From contig JACDAS010000097.1 of the NCBI GenBank assembly GCA_013695295.1, positions 1 through 7,244 on the forward strand: a stretch of DNA of 7,244 nt, in the 5' to 3' direction. The translations under genes and the position numbers were made by a program. Source of the DNA: Actinomycetota bacterium (GTDB lineage Bacteria > Actinomycetota > Thermoleophilia > Gaiellales > Gaiellaceae). Under the pieces are notes generated by a model that did no database searches, had not been told where the DNA came from, and saw only the letters and a list, made by a program, of their open reading frames with translations. Of the stretch, positions 1 to 5,942 are shown piece after piece; within the stretch, counting starts at the first letter, position 1, and each line of letters opens with the position of its first letter.

Positions 1-1
1 G

Positions 2-283
2 TACGCGAGGGGCTCCGACCCGAAGGCCGTCGCCCACTTCTACGGCATGGCGAGCGCCTTCACGATGGTCGACGCCCTGCGGCGGGCGGGCAAGAACCCG
101 ACCCGGCAGGGCCTGATCCGCGCGGCGACGAACCTGAACGAGACCGACAACCCGTTCCTCCTCCCCGGGATCGTGCTCAAGACGACGCCGACCTACCGCT
201 TCCCGATCACACAGGCGCAGCTCTACCGCTACCGAGGCGGGCGCTGGACCGCGTTCGGAGGGCTCGTCGCGGCTCGCGGCTGA
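2..283 (+). CDS. ABC transporter substrate-binding protein, branched-chain amino-acid/amide type (C-terminal fragment)
   Basis: This is the last 93 residues of a periplasmic-binding-type protein; the 5' part lies outside the window, and the reading frame is open from base 2 to the TGA at 281-283. The visible segment runs from YARGSDPKAVAHFYGMASAF through an alpha-helical stretch with VDALRRAGKNPTRQGLIRAA to a terminal beta region ending in QAQLYRYRGGRWTAFG. This matches the C-terminal lobe of the Peripla_BP_6 (LivJ/LivK-like, HAAT) family. Family knowledge: such proteins are exported and lipid-anchored, capture amino acids, amides or urea outside the membrane, and pass them to a LivHMGF-type permease/ATPase. 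The signal peptide and ligand-binding residues are not visible, so the substrate cannot be named. The permease genes, if present, would lie upstream, because the next gene downstream is unrelated. Confidence 0.8.
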   Translation, partial: YARGSDPKAVAHFYGMASAFTMVDALRRAGKNPTRQGLIRAATNLNETDNPFLLPGIVLKTTPTYRFPITQAQLYRYRGGRWTAFGGLVAARG

Positions 284-422
284 ATCGTGGCGGCGCGCGG
301 GTAGACCAGGCGGCTGTTCGAGTCCTGTAAAGACTGGGTTGCGAACTCAACCGGGCGGTGAAGATCTCGTCAGAGGAAGTGGGGGTTCGCGTGGGACGCG
401 GCCTGCCGCCGCTCGCCGGGGG

Positions 423-428
423 TAGGTT
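423..428 (+). promoter_or_regulatory. Candidate -10 element upstream of the first secreted paralog
   Basis: TAGGTT matches TANNNT and sits 41 bases before the ATG at 470, a sensible distance for a leader carrying the ribosome-binding site at 456-464. No good -35 is present, and short matches of this kind arise by chance, so this is only a candidate. Confidence 0.2.
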
Positions 429-455
429 CTGCGCCCTCGGGGTCTCGAGTCCACG

Positions 456-464
456 AGGAAAGGA
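456..464 (+). promoter_or_regulatory. Ribosome-binding site of the first secreted paralog
   Basis: The purine-rich AGGAAAGGA ends five bases before the ATG at 470. It is a strong Shine-Dalgarno match and fixes the start of the gene, in agreement with the signal peptide that begins at that ATG. Confidence 0.7.
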
Positions 465-469
465 ATTCG

Positions 470-1579
470 ATGAGGAAGACAGTTCGCACTCTGGTCGTGG
501 GGCTGACAGGGATCCTCGCGCTGTCGCTCGCCGGCACGGCGCTCGCCGCCTACACGCCGAAGCTCACGATCACGGGCGCAAGCCAGGCGCTCGGCGGGCC
601 CGGCGGCATCAAGGTCAAGTTCCAGGTGCCGCAGACAGACGACCCGACCGCAAAGGCGACCTTCTACGTGCCGGCCGGCTATCAGTTGTCGACCTCGGGG
701 GCGCCCGCGACCAAGCTCGGTACCTCGGCCGCGGCGGTCTTCGCGATCGACCTGGGGGCCGTCGTGCCCGTCACGGGCGCGGTCGAGGTGGCCAATCCGG
801 CCGACTTCGCCCCCCAGGCCACCGCCTGCACCGGCACGGCCACGCACTCCCAGACGTGGGTTCTCCGGCTCAGCGCCGCCGGCACGCCGCTCGCCGTCCC
901 GGTGTTCGTCGATCTGGTCCCGGCCGCCAGCCCGCTGGCGGCGCTCGCGTCGGCACAGCTCGTGATCTGCCTGCCCCCGCCCGACGTGCCCGCCGGCACG
1001 CCCGGCCGGGCAACGCTCGGCGCGAAGCTGATCACGGCAGAGTTCACGACCAGCGCGATCACGAACCCGGCCGCCGCCGGCGAGTACCGCTGGCGCGCGA
1101 CCGCCACCCCCTACACCCCCGGGGTGGGAACCCCGAACGCCGCGGCCACAGTCGAGGTGCAGTCGCTCGTCCGCCTGCCGTCCCAGGTGACCCTCCGCGC
1201 GAGGGTGCGAAACGCGCCGAAGCGGGGCTTCAGCCTGGTGACGCTGACCGGCACGGCTCCGACCGGGGCCACCGTCGACCTGCTCTCGGGTGGGACCGCG
1301 GCGAAGGTCAAGCGATTCCGCTCGCTCGCCGGGGGCGGAGCGATCACCACCTCGCTCACCGTCAAGCAGGGCACGAGGGCCTCGTCCCTCTTCCTGCTCG
1401 CGCGGGCAAGGACGACCGACCAGGACCTGGGCAGCGCGGGCTGCACAGCCACGTTCGTGCCGCCGCTCTCCCCGTTCCCGATCCCGTGCCTCGCAGCGAC
1501 GGTCGGCGGCGTGACCGTCTCGAGCCCCGTGGTGAAGGTAACCATCCCCGCCGCACCGAAGAAGAAGCCGAAGCGCTAG
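470..1579 (+). CDS. Secreted protein of unknown function, four-cysteine beta-rich family (paralog 1)
   Basis: The 369-residue product begins with a classical signal peptide: positive MRKTVR, a hydrophobic core over about residues 8-22, and an ALA-A cleavage motif giving a cut after residue 26. There is no lipobox cysteine and no later membrane segment, so the mature protein should be released or loosely wall-bound. Residues 27-235 form one region with PAGY (68-71), FAPQATACTGTATHS (113-127) and YRWRATATPY (206-215). Residues 236-360 look like a second beta-sandwich-type region. Cysteines at 120, 167, 325 and 340 are all matched in the neighbouring paralog, suggesting two disulfides. The tail KKKPKR is strongly basic and could stick to the cell wall (inference). 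I recognise the style from Thermoleophilia hypothetical proteins but know no function. It is followed 89 bases later by its paralog in the same orientation. Confidence 0.85.
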   Translation: MRKTVRTLVVGLTGILALSLAGTALAAYTPKLTITGASQALGGPGGIKVKFQVPQTDDPTAKATFYVPAGYQLSTSGAPATKLGTSAAAVFAIDLGAVVPVTGAVEVANPADFAPQATACTGTATHSQTWVLRLSAAGTPLAVPVFVDLVPAASPLAALASAQLVICLPPPDVPAGTPGRATLGAKLITAEFTTSAITNPAAAGEYRWRATATPYTPGVGTPNAAATVEVQSLVRLPSQVTLRARVRNAPKRGFSLVTLTGTAPTGATVDLLSGGTAAKVKRFRSLAGGGAITTSLTVKQGTRASSLFLLARARTTDQDLGSAGCTATFVPPLSPFPIPCLAATVGGVTVSSPVVKVTIPAAPKKKPKR

Positions 1580-1591
1580 GACGACCACTCT

Positions 1592-1634
1592 CGACCGGGC
1601 CGGGCGCAGCCAGACCCGCGCGCCCGGCCGGTCG
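1592..1634 (+). terminator. Strong GC hairpin between the two secreted paralogs (attenuator, processing element or U-less terminator)
   Basis: Bases 1592-1607 pair with 1620-1634 in 15 base pairs with one bulged G and a 12-base loop (1608-1619). The structure starts 12 bases after the stop of paralog 1. No run of T follows: the next bases are GAACCAGACG. It is therefore not a textbook intrinsic terminator, though actinobacteria often use U-poor hairpins. It could equally stabilise the 3' end of the first message or reduce read-through to the second gene. Confidence 0.55.
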
Positions 1635-1656
1635 GAACCAGACGATGTAACCCCAT

Positions 1657-1664
1657 GAGAGGAG
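1657..1664 (+). promoter_or_regulatory. Ribosome-binding site of the second secreted paralog
   Basis: GAGAGGAG lies four bases before the ATG at 1669. It is a strong Shine-Dalgarno match and supports that start, which is also where the signal peptide begins. It lies outside the preceding hairpin, so it remains exposed when the hairpin forms. Confidence 0.65.
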
Positions 1665-1668
1665 CGCA

Positions 1669-2724
1669 ATGAGGAAACTACTCCGACTCGGCCCGCTCGT
1701 GCTCGTAAGCCTCACAGCGCTCGTGGGCGCAGGCGAGGCCCTGGCCGAGTTCAGGCCCCAGATCTTCGTCACGAGCACGAAGCCGGCCGTCGGCGCCGCC
1801 GGGATCAAGATCAGATACGTCTCGGCGCGGCTGCAAGAGCCGACCGCAAACGTGAAGATCGCCGTGCCGAAGAGTTACGTCACCACCACCGCGGGCAGCG
1901 CCGGCGCGCGGATCGGCTCGGCCACGGCAAGCGTGCTGCTCACCGACCCAAACCGCATCGTCACGGCCAAGGGCTCGCTCCAGATCGCGAGCGCGTCGGA
2001 GTTCGCCCCACAGGCGACCGGCTGCACCGGGACGGCCTCGCACAGCGCCACGTGGGTCCTCTCCCTGAATGCCGCCGGGACCGTTCTCCGGGTACCGATC
2101 TTCGTCGACGCGATCTCGACCGGGCCGAGCGCGGCCTTCGCCTCCTCGACGCTCGAGCTCTGCCTGGCCGCTCCCGACACCCCTCGCGGCTCGCCCGGGC
2201 GGGCACCCCTCGGGGCCAAGCTGCTGACCCTCACGCTGACCGCAGGGTCGATCAAGAACCCGGCGGCCGGTGGCATCTACCGGTGGCGCGCGACGGCCAC
2301 GCCCTACAACGTGGGCGTGGGAACGGCGAACGCATCCGGGACGGTCGAGGTGCAGTCGCTGAGCGTCGTGCCGTTGAAACTCACGCTCGAGGGCACCGTC
2401 GGAGCCTCGCGGAAGCAGGGCTTCCGCAGGGTCAGCCTCTCCGGCCTCCTGAGCGCGAACGCCGTCGGGATCAACGGCATCTTCGTCGACCTCCTGCGAG
2501 GGGGGAAGAAGTTCGCAACCCTGACGACGAAGAAGGGCGGCGTGTTCGCCGCGACCGGCGACATCAAGCGCGGCGGCGGAAGCACGTTCGTCGCTCGCGC
2601 GACGACGCCGGACAAGGATCTCGGCGGCGGTAGCTGCGTGGCCACGTTCACGCCGATCCCGTGCCAGGATGCGACGCTGCCGGGCTTCACGCTCGCCAGC
2701 AACGTCGTCCGGCTCGGGCTCTGA
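1669..2724 (+). CDS. Secreted protein of unknown function, four-cysteine beta-rich family (paralog 2)
   Basis: The product has 351 residues. The signal peptide is MRKLLR, then a hydrophobic core to about residue 20, then EALA with predicted cleavage after residue 26. It aligns with paralog 1 over nearly its whole length. By hand alignment, residues 111-231 are about two-thirds identical to residues 112-233 of paralog 1, including FAPQAT, CTGTA, FVD, PGRA, LGAKL, the ten-residue block YRWRATATPY and TVEVQSL. Cysteines 119, 165, 323 and 332 correspond one-to-one to those of paralog 1. The C-terminal third (about 235-345) is more diverged, has a glycine-rich loop and lacks the basic tail, ending in VVRLGL. 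The pair most likely arose by tandem duplication. No enzyme motif is visible, and a structural, adhesive or ligand-binding envelope role is only a guess. Hairpins overlap and follow the stop. Confidence 0.85.
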   Translation: MRKLLRLGPLVLVSLTALVGAGEALAEFRPQIFVTSTKPAVGAAGIKIRYVSARLQEPTANVKIAVPKSYVTTTAGSAGARIGSATASVLLTDPNRIVTAKGSLQIASASEFAPQATGCTGTASHSATWVLSLNAAGTVLRVPIFVDAISTGPSAAFASSTLELCLAAPDTPRGSPGRAPLGAKLLTLTLTAGSIKNPAAGGIYRWRATATPYNVGVGTANASGTVEVQSLSVVPLKLTLEGTVGASRKQGFRRVSLSGLLSANAVGINGIFVDLLRGGKKFATLTTKKGGVFAATGDIKRGGGSTFVARATTPDKDLGGGSCVATFTPIPCQDATLPGFTLASNVVRLGL

Positions 2725-2733
2725 GCCCGGGCT
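2711..2733 (+). repeat. Hairpin spanning the stop codon of paralog 2
   Basis: Bases 2712-2720 can pair with 2724-2732 (eight Watson-Crick pairs and one G-T wobble, with a further wobble at 2711/2733) around a three-base loop. The TGA stop (2722-2724) lies at the apex. It may act with the next hairpin in ending the transcript or protecting its 3' end. Confidence 0.5.
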
Positions 2734-2744
2734 GACCGATCTCG

Positions 2745-2773
2745 GGGACGGGGCTCCGCCGGGGCCCCGTCCC
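2745..2773 (+). terminator. Hairpin terminator after the secreted-paralog unit
   Basis: GGGACGGGGC (2745-2754) pairs perfectly with GCCCCGTCCC (2764-2773). The stem can extend inward through a wobble and two more G-C pairs to a three-base loop. The following bases TCTGATGCTCTCTATCCT are moderately T-rich rather than a clean T tract. Its place 20 bases after the stop of paralog 2 and just before the next gene makes transcription termination the most likely role. Confidence 0.65.
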
Positions 2774-2785
2774 TCTGATGCTCTC

Positions 2786-2791
2786 TATCCT
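2786..2791 (+). promoter_or_regulatory. Candidate -10 box for a leaderless mRNA of the DUF72 gene
   Basis: TATCCT fits the TANNNT form and lies seven bases before the GTG at 2799. This is the spacing expected if transcription starts at the first base of the start codon, as in actinobacterial leaderless messages. The absence of any Shine-Dalgarno sequence before this gene supports the idea; a -35 element is not evident. Confidence 0.4.
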
Positions 2792-2798
2792 CGGCGGG

Positions 2799-3740
2799 GT
2801 GGCACCCGTCCGAATCGGAACCTGCTCCTGGGCCGACGAGTCGCTCTCGAAGTACTGGTACCCGCGCGGCGTCCGGCCCGGCGAGCGCCTCGGCTGGTAC
2901 GCAGGGCACTTCGACACGGTCGAGGTCGACTCGACCTACTACCGGCTCCCGCCCGAGGAGATGGTCGCGCGGTGGGCCGAGCGGACGCCGACCGGATTCG
3001 TCATGCACGTGAAGGCGTTCGGGGTCATGACCCGGCACCCTGTGAAGCTGGAGCAGCTCCCGCCGGACCTCCGCGACGGCGCCGAGACCGACGAGCGCGG
3101 GCGCGTGCAGCGCCCCTCGCGTGAGCTGCGAGCGGAGGTGTTCCGGCGGTTTCGCGAGGCGCTTCGACCGCTGCGGGAGGCCCGCAAGCTCGGCGGGATC
3201 CTCTTCCAGCTCCCGCCGTACATCGTGCCGCGCGAGTCGTCGTTCGAGTACCTGCGCTGGGCGCGCGAGCAGCTGGCCGGAGAGGAGCTCCTGGTCGAGT
3301 TCCGTCACCGCAGCTGGCTGGAGGAGGATCGCCGGGATGCGACGCTGGCGTTCCTCGAGGAGCTCGGCGCCGCCCACGTGATCGTCGACGCGCCGAAGAC
3401 CGAGGCCCGAAACGTCGTCCCGACCGTGCTCGCGCTGACCGGCCCCCTCGCCTACGTTCGCTTCCACGGCCGGAATGCCGGAACCTGGAACATCCGTGGA
3501 CGGAGCGCCGCCGAGCGCTTCGACTACCTCTACTCTGACCAGGAGCTGCGTGAGTGGGTGGAACCTCTACGGGAGCTGTCGCAGCAGGCCGAGGCGGTCT
3601 ACGTGGTCTTCAACAACAACGGGCGGAGCGCCGGGGGCGACGGCGAGGACGAATGGATCGCACAGGCGCCCACGAACGCGGTCTCGCTCCGGAAGCTGCT
3701 CGCCGACGCCGGTGTGCCAGTGACGCCTGTGGCGGCGTGA
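2799..3740 (+). CDS. DUF72 family protein (YecE-like, TIM-barrel)
   Basis: The 313-residue product shows the DUF72 landmarks in order: VRIGTCSW (4-11), YWYPRGV, FDTVEVDSTYYRLP (about 38-51), FVMHVKAFGVMTRHP, LGGILFQLPP (131-140), VEFRHRSW (166-173), YVRFHGRN (219-226), VYVVFNNNG (267-275) and a final TNAVSLRKLL. The length is slightly above the usual 240-300, with an insert near residues 93-110. Family knowledge: DUF72 proteins fold as TIM barrels and have no established reaction; bacterial members occur near diverse metabolic genes. I chose GTG at 2799 because homologous domains begin directly with the VRIGTCSW strand and a -10-like box lies seven bases upstream. An in-frame ATG at 2778 would add seven residues but has no ribosome-binding site and nearly abuts the terminator stem. 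The 3' end overlaps the next gene by four bases. Confidence 0.88.
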   Translation: MAPVRIGTCSWADESLSKYWYPRGVRPGERLGWYAGHFDTVEVDSTYYRLPPEEMVARWAERTPTGFVMHVKAFGVMTRHPVKLEQLPPDLRDGAETDERGRVQRPSRELRAEVFRRFREALRPLREARKLGGILFQLPPYIVPRESSFEYLRWAREQLAGEELLVEFRHRSWLEEDRRDATLAFLEELGAAHVIVDAPKTEARNVVPTVLALTGPLAYVRFHGRNAGTWNIRGRSAAERFDYLYSDQELREWVEPLRELSQQAEAVYVVFNNNGRSAGGDGEDEWIAQAPTNAVSLRKLLADAGVPVTPVAA

Positions 3741-4438
3741 TCGTTCTCTCGATCATCCACGGCGAGGAGGTCCGGGCTGGCACCTTCGGCGAGGTCGCCG
3801 CCGCGCGGGGACACTCGCTCGAGGAATGGAGTCTCGCCTGGGGCACGCCGCCATCGAAGCCCTTCGACGCCTACGGCGCGGTGCTCGTCTTCGGCGGAGC
3901 CATGCACGCCGACCAGGACGACCGCCACCCGTGGCTCCGCGACGAGCACGCCCTGCTCAAGGGCCTGCTTCAGGCCGGCACCCCGCTCCTCGGCGTCTGC
4001 CTGGGCGCGCAGCTCCTCGCCAGGGCCGCGGGCGCCCAGGTGCATCCCGCCGCCGAGCCCGAGATCGGCTGGTTCGCCGTCGAGCTCGCGCCGGGCGCGG
4101 CGGCGGATCCGGTGTTGGGCCGACTGCCGGGTCGCTTCGACGCGTTCCAGTGGCACTACTACACCTACGAGCTGCCGGCGGGAGCGGTCGAGCTTGCGCG
4201 GAGCGAGCTCTGCACCCAGGCGTTCCGGCTTGGCCGCGCTGCCTGGGGGATCCAGTTCCACGCCGAGGTCACCGCGGCCCAGGTGAGCCGCTGGATCGAC
4301 GGCTCGCCGGAGGAGCTCGCCCCGCTCGGGATCGAGCCGGAGGCGCTGCGAGCCGAGGTGGGACAGCGGATAGCGGCCTGGAACGAGCTTGGCCGGGAGC
4401 TCTGCGCGGGCTTCCTGGACGTGGCCGCCGAGGCCTGA
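3737..4438 (+). CDS. Class I glutamine amidotransferase-like protein
   Basis: The 233-residue stand-alone domain carries the class I triad. The nucleophile is Cys88 in GVCLGAQLLA (nucleophile elbow), and the partners are His175 and Glu177 in GIQFHAEV. An oxyanion-side FGGAMHADQDD (52-62) and FQWHYYTYELPAGA (137-150) also match the GMP-synthase-like amidotransferase subgroup. Known role of the family: release of ammonia from glutamine for a synthetase partner, or hydrolysis of gamma-glutamyl compounds. No synthetase domain is fused and none is nearby, so the substrate is unknown. The start is GTG at 3737, whose last two bases form the TGA of the DUF72 gene (GTGA overlap). There is little Shine-Dalgarno sequence, so translation is probably coupled. 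The open frame continues upstream inside the DUF72 gene, but that part has no family similarity. It converges on the minus-strand rhodanese gene. Confidence 0.87.
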   Translation: MIVLSIIHGEEVRAGTFGEVAAARGHSLEEWSLAWGTPPSKPFDAYGAVLVFGGAMHADQDDRHPWLRDEHALLKGLLQAGTPLLGVCLGAQLLARAAGAQVHPAAEPEIGWFAVELAPGAAADPVLGRLPGRFDAFQWHYYTYELPAGAVELARSELCTQAFRLGRAAWGIQFHAEVTAAQVSRWIDGSPEELAPLGIEPEALRAEVGQRIAAWNELGRELCAGFLDVAAEA

Positions 4439-4449
4439 CCGGGCGACCC

Positions 4450-5271
4450 TTACTCGACGGGGAGCTCGGCGTGGCGCGACCATTCGTGCCACGAGCCGAC
4501 GTAGTTCCGCGCGCGGTAGCCGGCGGATCGCAGGGCCATCGTCCCGACGGCAGAGCGCGACCCCGAGTGGCAGTAGGTCACGAGCTCGGCGCCCTCGGGC
4601 GCACCGACGAGCGCGCGGATCTCCGCGGCGTCCCGCGGCTGGCCAGGTCCCGCGAGCAGCTGGTCGACGGGAACGTGGCGCGCGCCGGGGATGTGCCCCT
4701 GCCGCGGGTCGCACGGCGAGCCCCCACGGCCGGTGTACTCATCGAGCCGGCGGACGTCGACAAGCGCAAGCGCCGGGTCGTCGAGCCGGCTCCGAAGCTC
4801 CTCGCGCGTCGGGATCGCTTCGAGCCGGGGCTCGAGCTGCTGCTCCCGCACCGGCTCGAGCTCGATCACGCCGCGCTCCGTCTCGCCCGTCCAGCCGGCG
4901 AGACCACCGGCCAGAACGGCCACCCGGGGGTGGCCCGCGAGCTCGGCGAGCTGCGCCGAGGCCGAGGCTCCGACGCAGTCTCCGCCGTCGTAGAGCACGA
5001 GCCGCTCGCGGCCGGTCACGCCGTGCCGGCGGAGTCGCAGGGCGACTTCGGTCGCGAGTGCCCGCAGGGTGCCGGCGTCGTTCGCCGGCGACGGTGATCC
5101 CAGCACGAGCGGGATCGACCCCGGGATGTGCCCGCGCGCGTGGGCGTTCGGGCCGCGGACGTCGGCTGCGACGAGGTCCGCGGCGGCGAGGTGGCCTTCG
5201 AGCCAGGCCGCGTCGACGACCGGGGGGAGCTCGGCGGTCAGTCGACCGACTCCAGGAAGGCGAGCAGGCAC
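4450..5271 (-). CDS. Two-domain rhodanese sulfurtransferase (thiosulfate/3-mercaptopyruvate type)
   Basis: The protein has tandem rhodanese domains. The first, inactive one (about residues 10-135 from this start) has ADVRG, HIPGSIPL and YDGGDCVGA, with Asp where the active domain has Cys. The second has VDVRRLDEY, GHIPGARHVP and the catalytic loop CHSGSRS, with Cys234 encoded at 4570-4572. It ends with the typical YVGSWHEWS...LPVE. The reaction is transfer of sulfane sulfur from thiosulfate or 3-mercaptopyruvate via a cysteine persulfide; the loop does not settle the donor. The start is uncertain. GTG at 5271 is used here as the nearest conventional codon and overlaps the hydrolase by 34 bases. 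GTG at 5292 is also in frame. CTG at 5241 (CTGA overlap with the hydrolase stop, GGAG eight bases upstream) gives MTAELPPVVDAAWL, closest to where the domain begins. It is the last gene of the minus-strand series. Confidence 0.88.
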   Translation of the reverse strand: MPARLPGVGRLTAELPPVVDAAWLEGHLAAADLVAADVRGPNAHARGHIPGSIPLVLGSPSPANDAGTLRALATEVALRLRRHGVTGRERLVLYDGGDCVGASASAQLAELAGHPRVAVLAGGLAGWTGETERGVIELEPVREQQLEPRLEAIPTREELRSRLDDPALALVDVRRLDEYTGRGGSPCDPRQGHIPGARHVPVDQLLAGPGQPRDAAEIRALVGAPEGAELVTYCHSGSRSAVGTMALRSAGYRARNYVGSWHEWSRHAELPVE

Positions 5272-5942
5272 TCGTTGAAGTCTTCCGGGCACTCGAGGCT
5301 CGGCAGGTGACCCGCGCCCTCGAAGACCGCGAGCCGGCTCCGGCTGGCGGCGTCGGCGACGACGCGCGCGTCGTCGACGGAGACGAGCGGATCGTTCTCG
5401 CCGACGGCGACGAGCAGGGGGCCGGAGAGCTCGCGAACCACGTCGCTCGCGCCGAGCCGGTCGCGAATCGCCGTCAACGCCCGCCGGAGCCCTTCCGGGC
5501 TCTGCTCGAGCGCGAGCCGCTCAACCCGGGCGCGCTGCTCGGCGTCGAGCGTGGCGAAGACGCTCGGCCCCATTTCCTCCCAGAGCCCCGCGGCTCCTTC
5601 GTCGGAGATCCGGCGCAGCCAGCGATCGCGGAGGGGGCGGCGCTCAGGCGGGTCGGCCTCCGGCCGGGAGCCGACGAGGCCGAGCGCGAGCACTCGCTCG
5701 CGCGCCCTCCTGGCGATCGCGAGGGCGCAGTAGCCGCCCATCGAGGCGCCGATCGCCGCGAACGGCCCGTCGACCTGCCGCAGAACCGCGCCGGCCCACT
5801 CGTCCATCGTCGAGCCGAGGTCGTAGAGCCTCGGGGTTGTCACCTCGTAGCCGGAGAGGGCCTCGAGTTGCGGCTCCCACATCCGCTCGTCGAGCGGGAG
5901 CGCATGGAGGAGGACGACCTTCACGGCGGCGACTTTACCCAT
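5238..5942 (-). CDS. Alpha/beta-fold hydrolase
   Basis: The 234-residue product has the compact layout of the alpha/beta hydrolase superfamily. A first strand and oxyanion loop VVLLHALPLDERMW (9-22) is followed by the nucleophile elbow GASMGG with Ser67, then a helical lid region (about 95-165), Asp184 in VGENDPLVS and His212 in GAGHLPSLE. All three catalytic residues are present, so it should be an active esterase, lactonase or related hydrolase; the substrate cannot be read from sequence. There is no signal peptide, so it is cytoplasmic. The ATG at 5942 overlaps the end of the acetyltransferase gene by eight bases. GTG at 5924 would give MKVVLLHALPL, equally natural for the fold, and avoids the overlap. 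The 3' end overlaps the start region of the rhodanese gene. Confidence 0.88.
   Translation of the reverse strand: MGKVAAVKVVLLHALPLDERMWEPQLEALSGYEVTTPRLYDLGSTMDEWAGAVLRQVDGPFAAIGASMGGYCALAIARRARERVLALGLVGSRPEADPPERRPLRDRWLRRISDEGAAGLWEEMGPSVFATLDAEQRARVERLALEQSPEGLRRALTAIRDRLGASDVVRELSGPLLVAVGENDPLVSVDDARVVADAASRSRLAVFEGAGHLPSLECPEDFNECLLAFLESVD

Larger units (their letters stand above)
284..469 (+). other. Intergenic region with the likely promoter of the secreted-paralog unit
   Basis: This 186-base gap contains no convincing coding sequence. A TAGGTT at 423-428 fits the loose actinobacterial -10 consensus TANNNT and would place a transcript start near 435, giving a leader of about 35 bases. 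I see no matching -35 hexamer at the right spacing. A small inverted repeat, GGTTG (337-341) and CAACC (348-352), has a 5-bp stem around a 6-base loop and is too weak to call an operator or terminator. No clear terminator for the upstream transporter gene is visible. Confidence 0.35.

Noticed and set aside
314..330. GTTCGAGTCC resembling a tRNA T-loop
   Set aside because: The flanking bases do not form the five-pair T stem (GGCTG against CCTGT), and no acceptor, D or anticodon arms can be laid out around it.
337..352. Small inverted repeat GGTTG/CAACC upstream of the first paralog
   Set aside because: Five pairs around a six-base loop occur often by chance, and it has neither a T tract nor a clear position relative to a promoter.
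347..1669. Long minus-strand open frame (440 codons) opposite the first secreted paralog, and a 430-codon plus-strand frame at 358-1650
   Set aside because: Both translate to arginine-, glycine- and alanine-rich sequence without domains. The overlapping frame at 470-1579 has a signal peptide, a ribosome-binding site and a paralog, so these are GC-driven shadows.
2304..3467. 387-codon minus-strand frame across the paralog 2 / DUF72 boundary
   Set aside because: It would cross two well-supported plus-strand genes and a terminator hairpin, and its sequence is low-complexity and motif-free.
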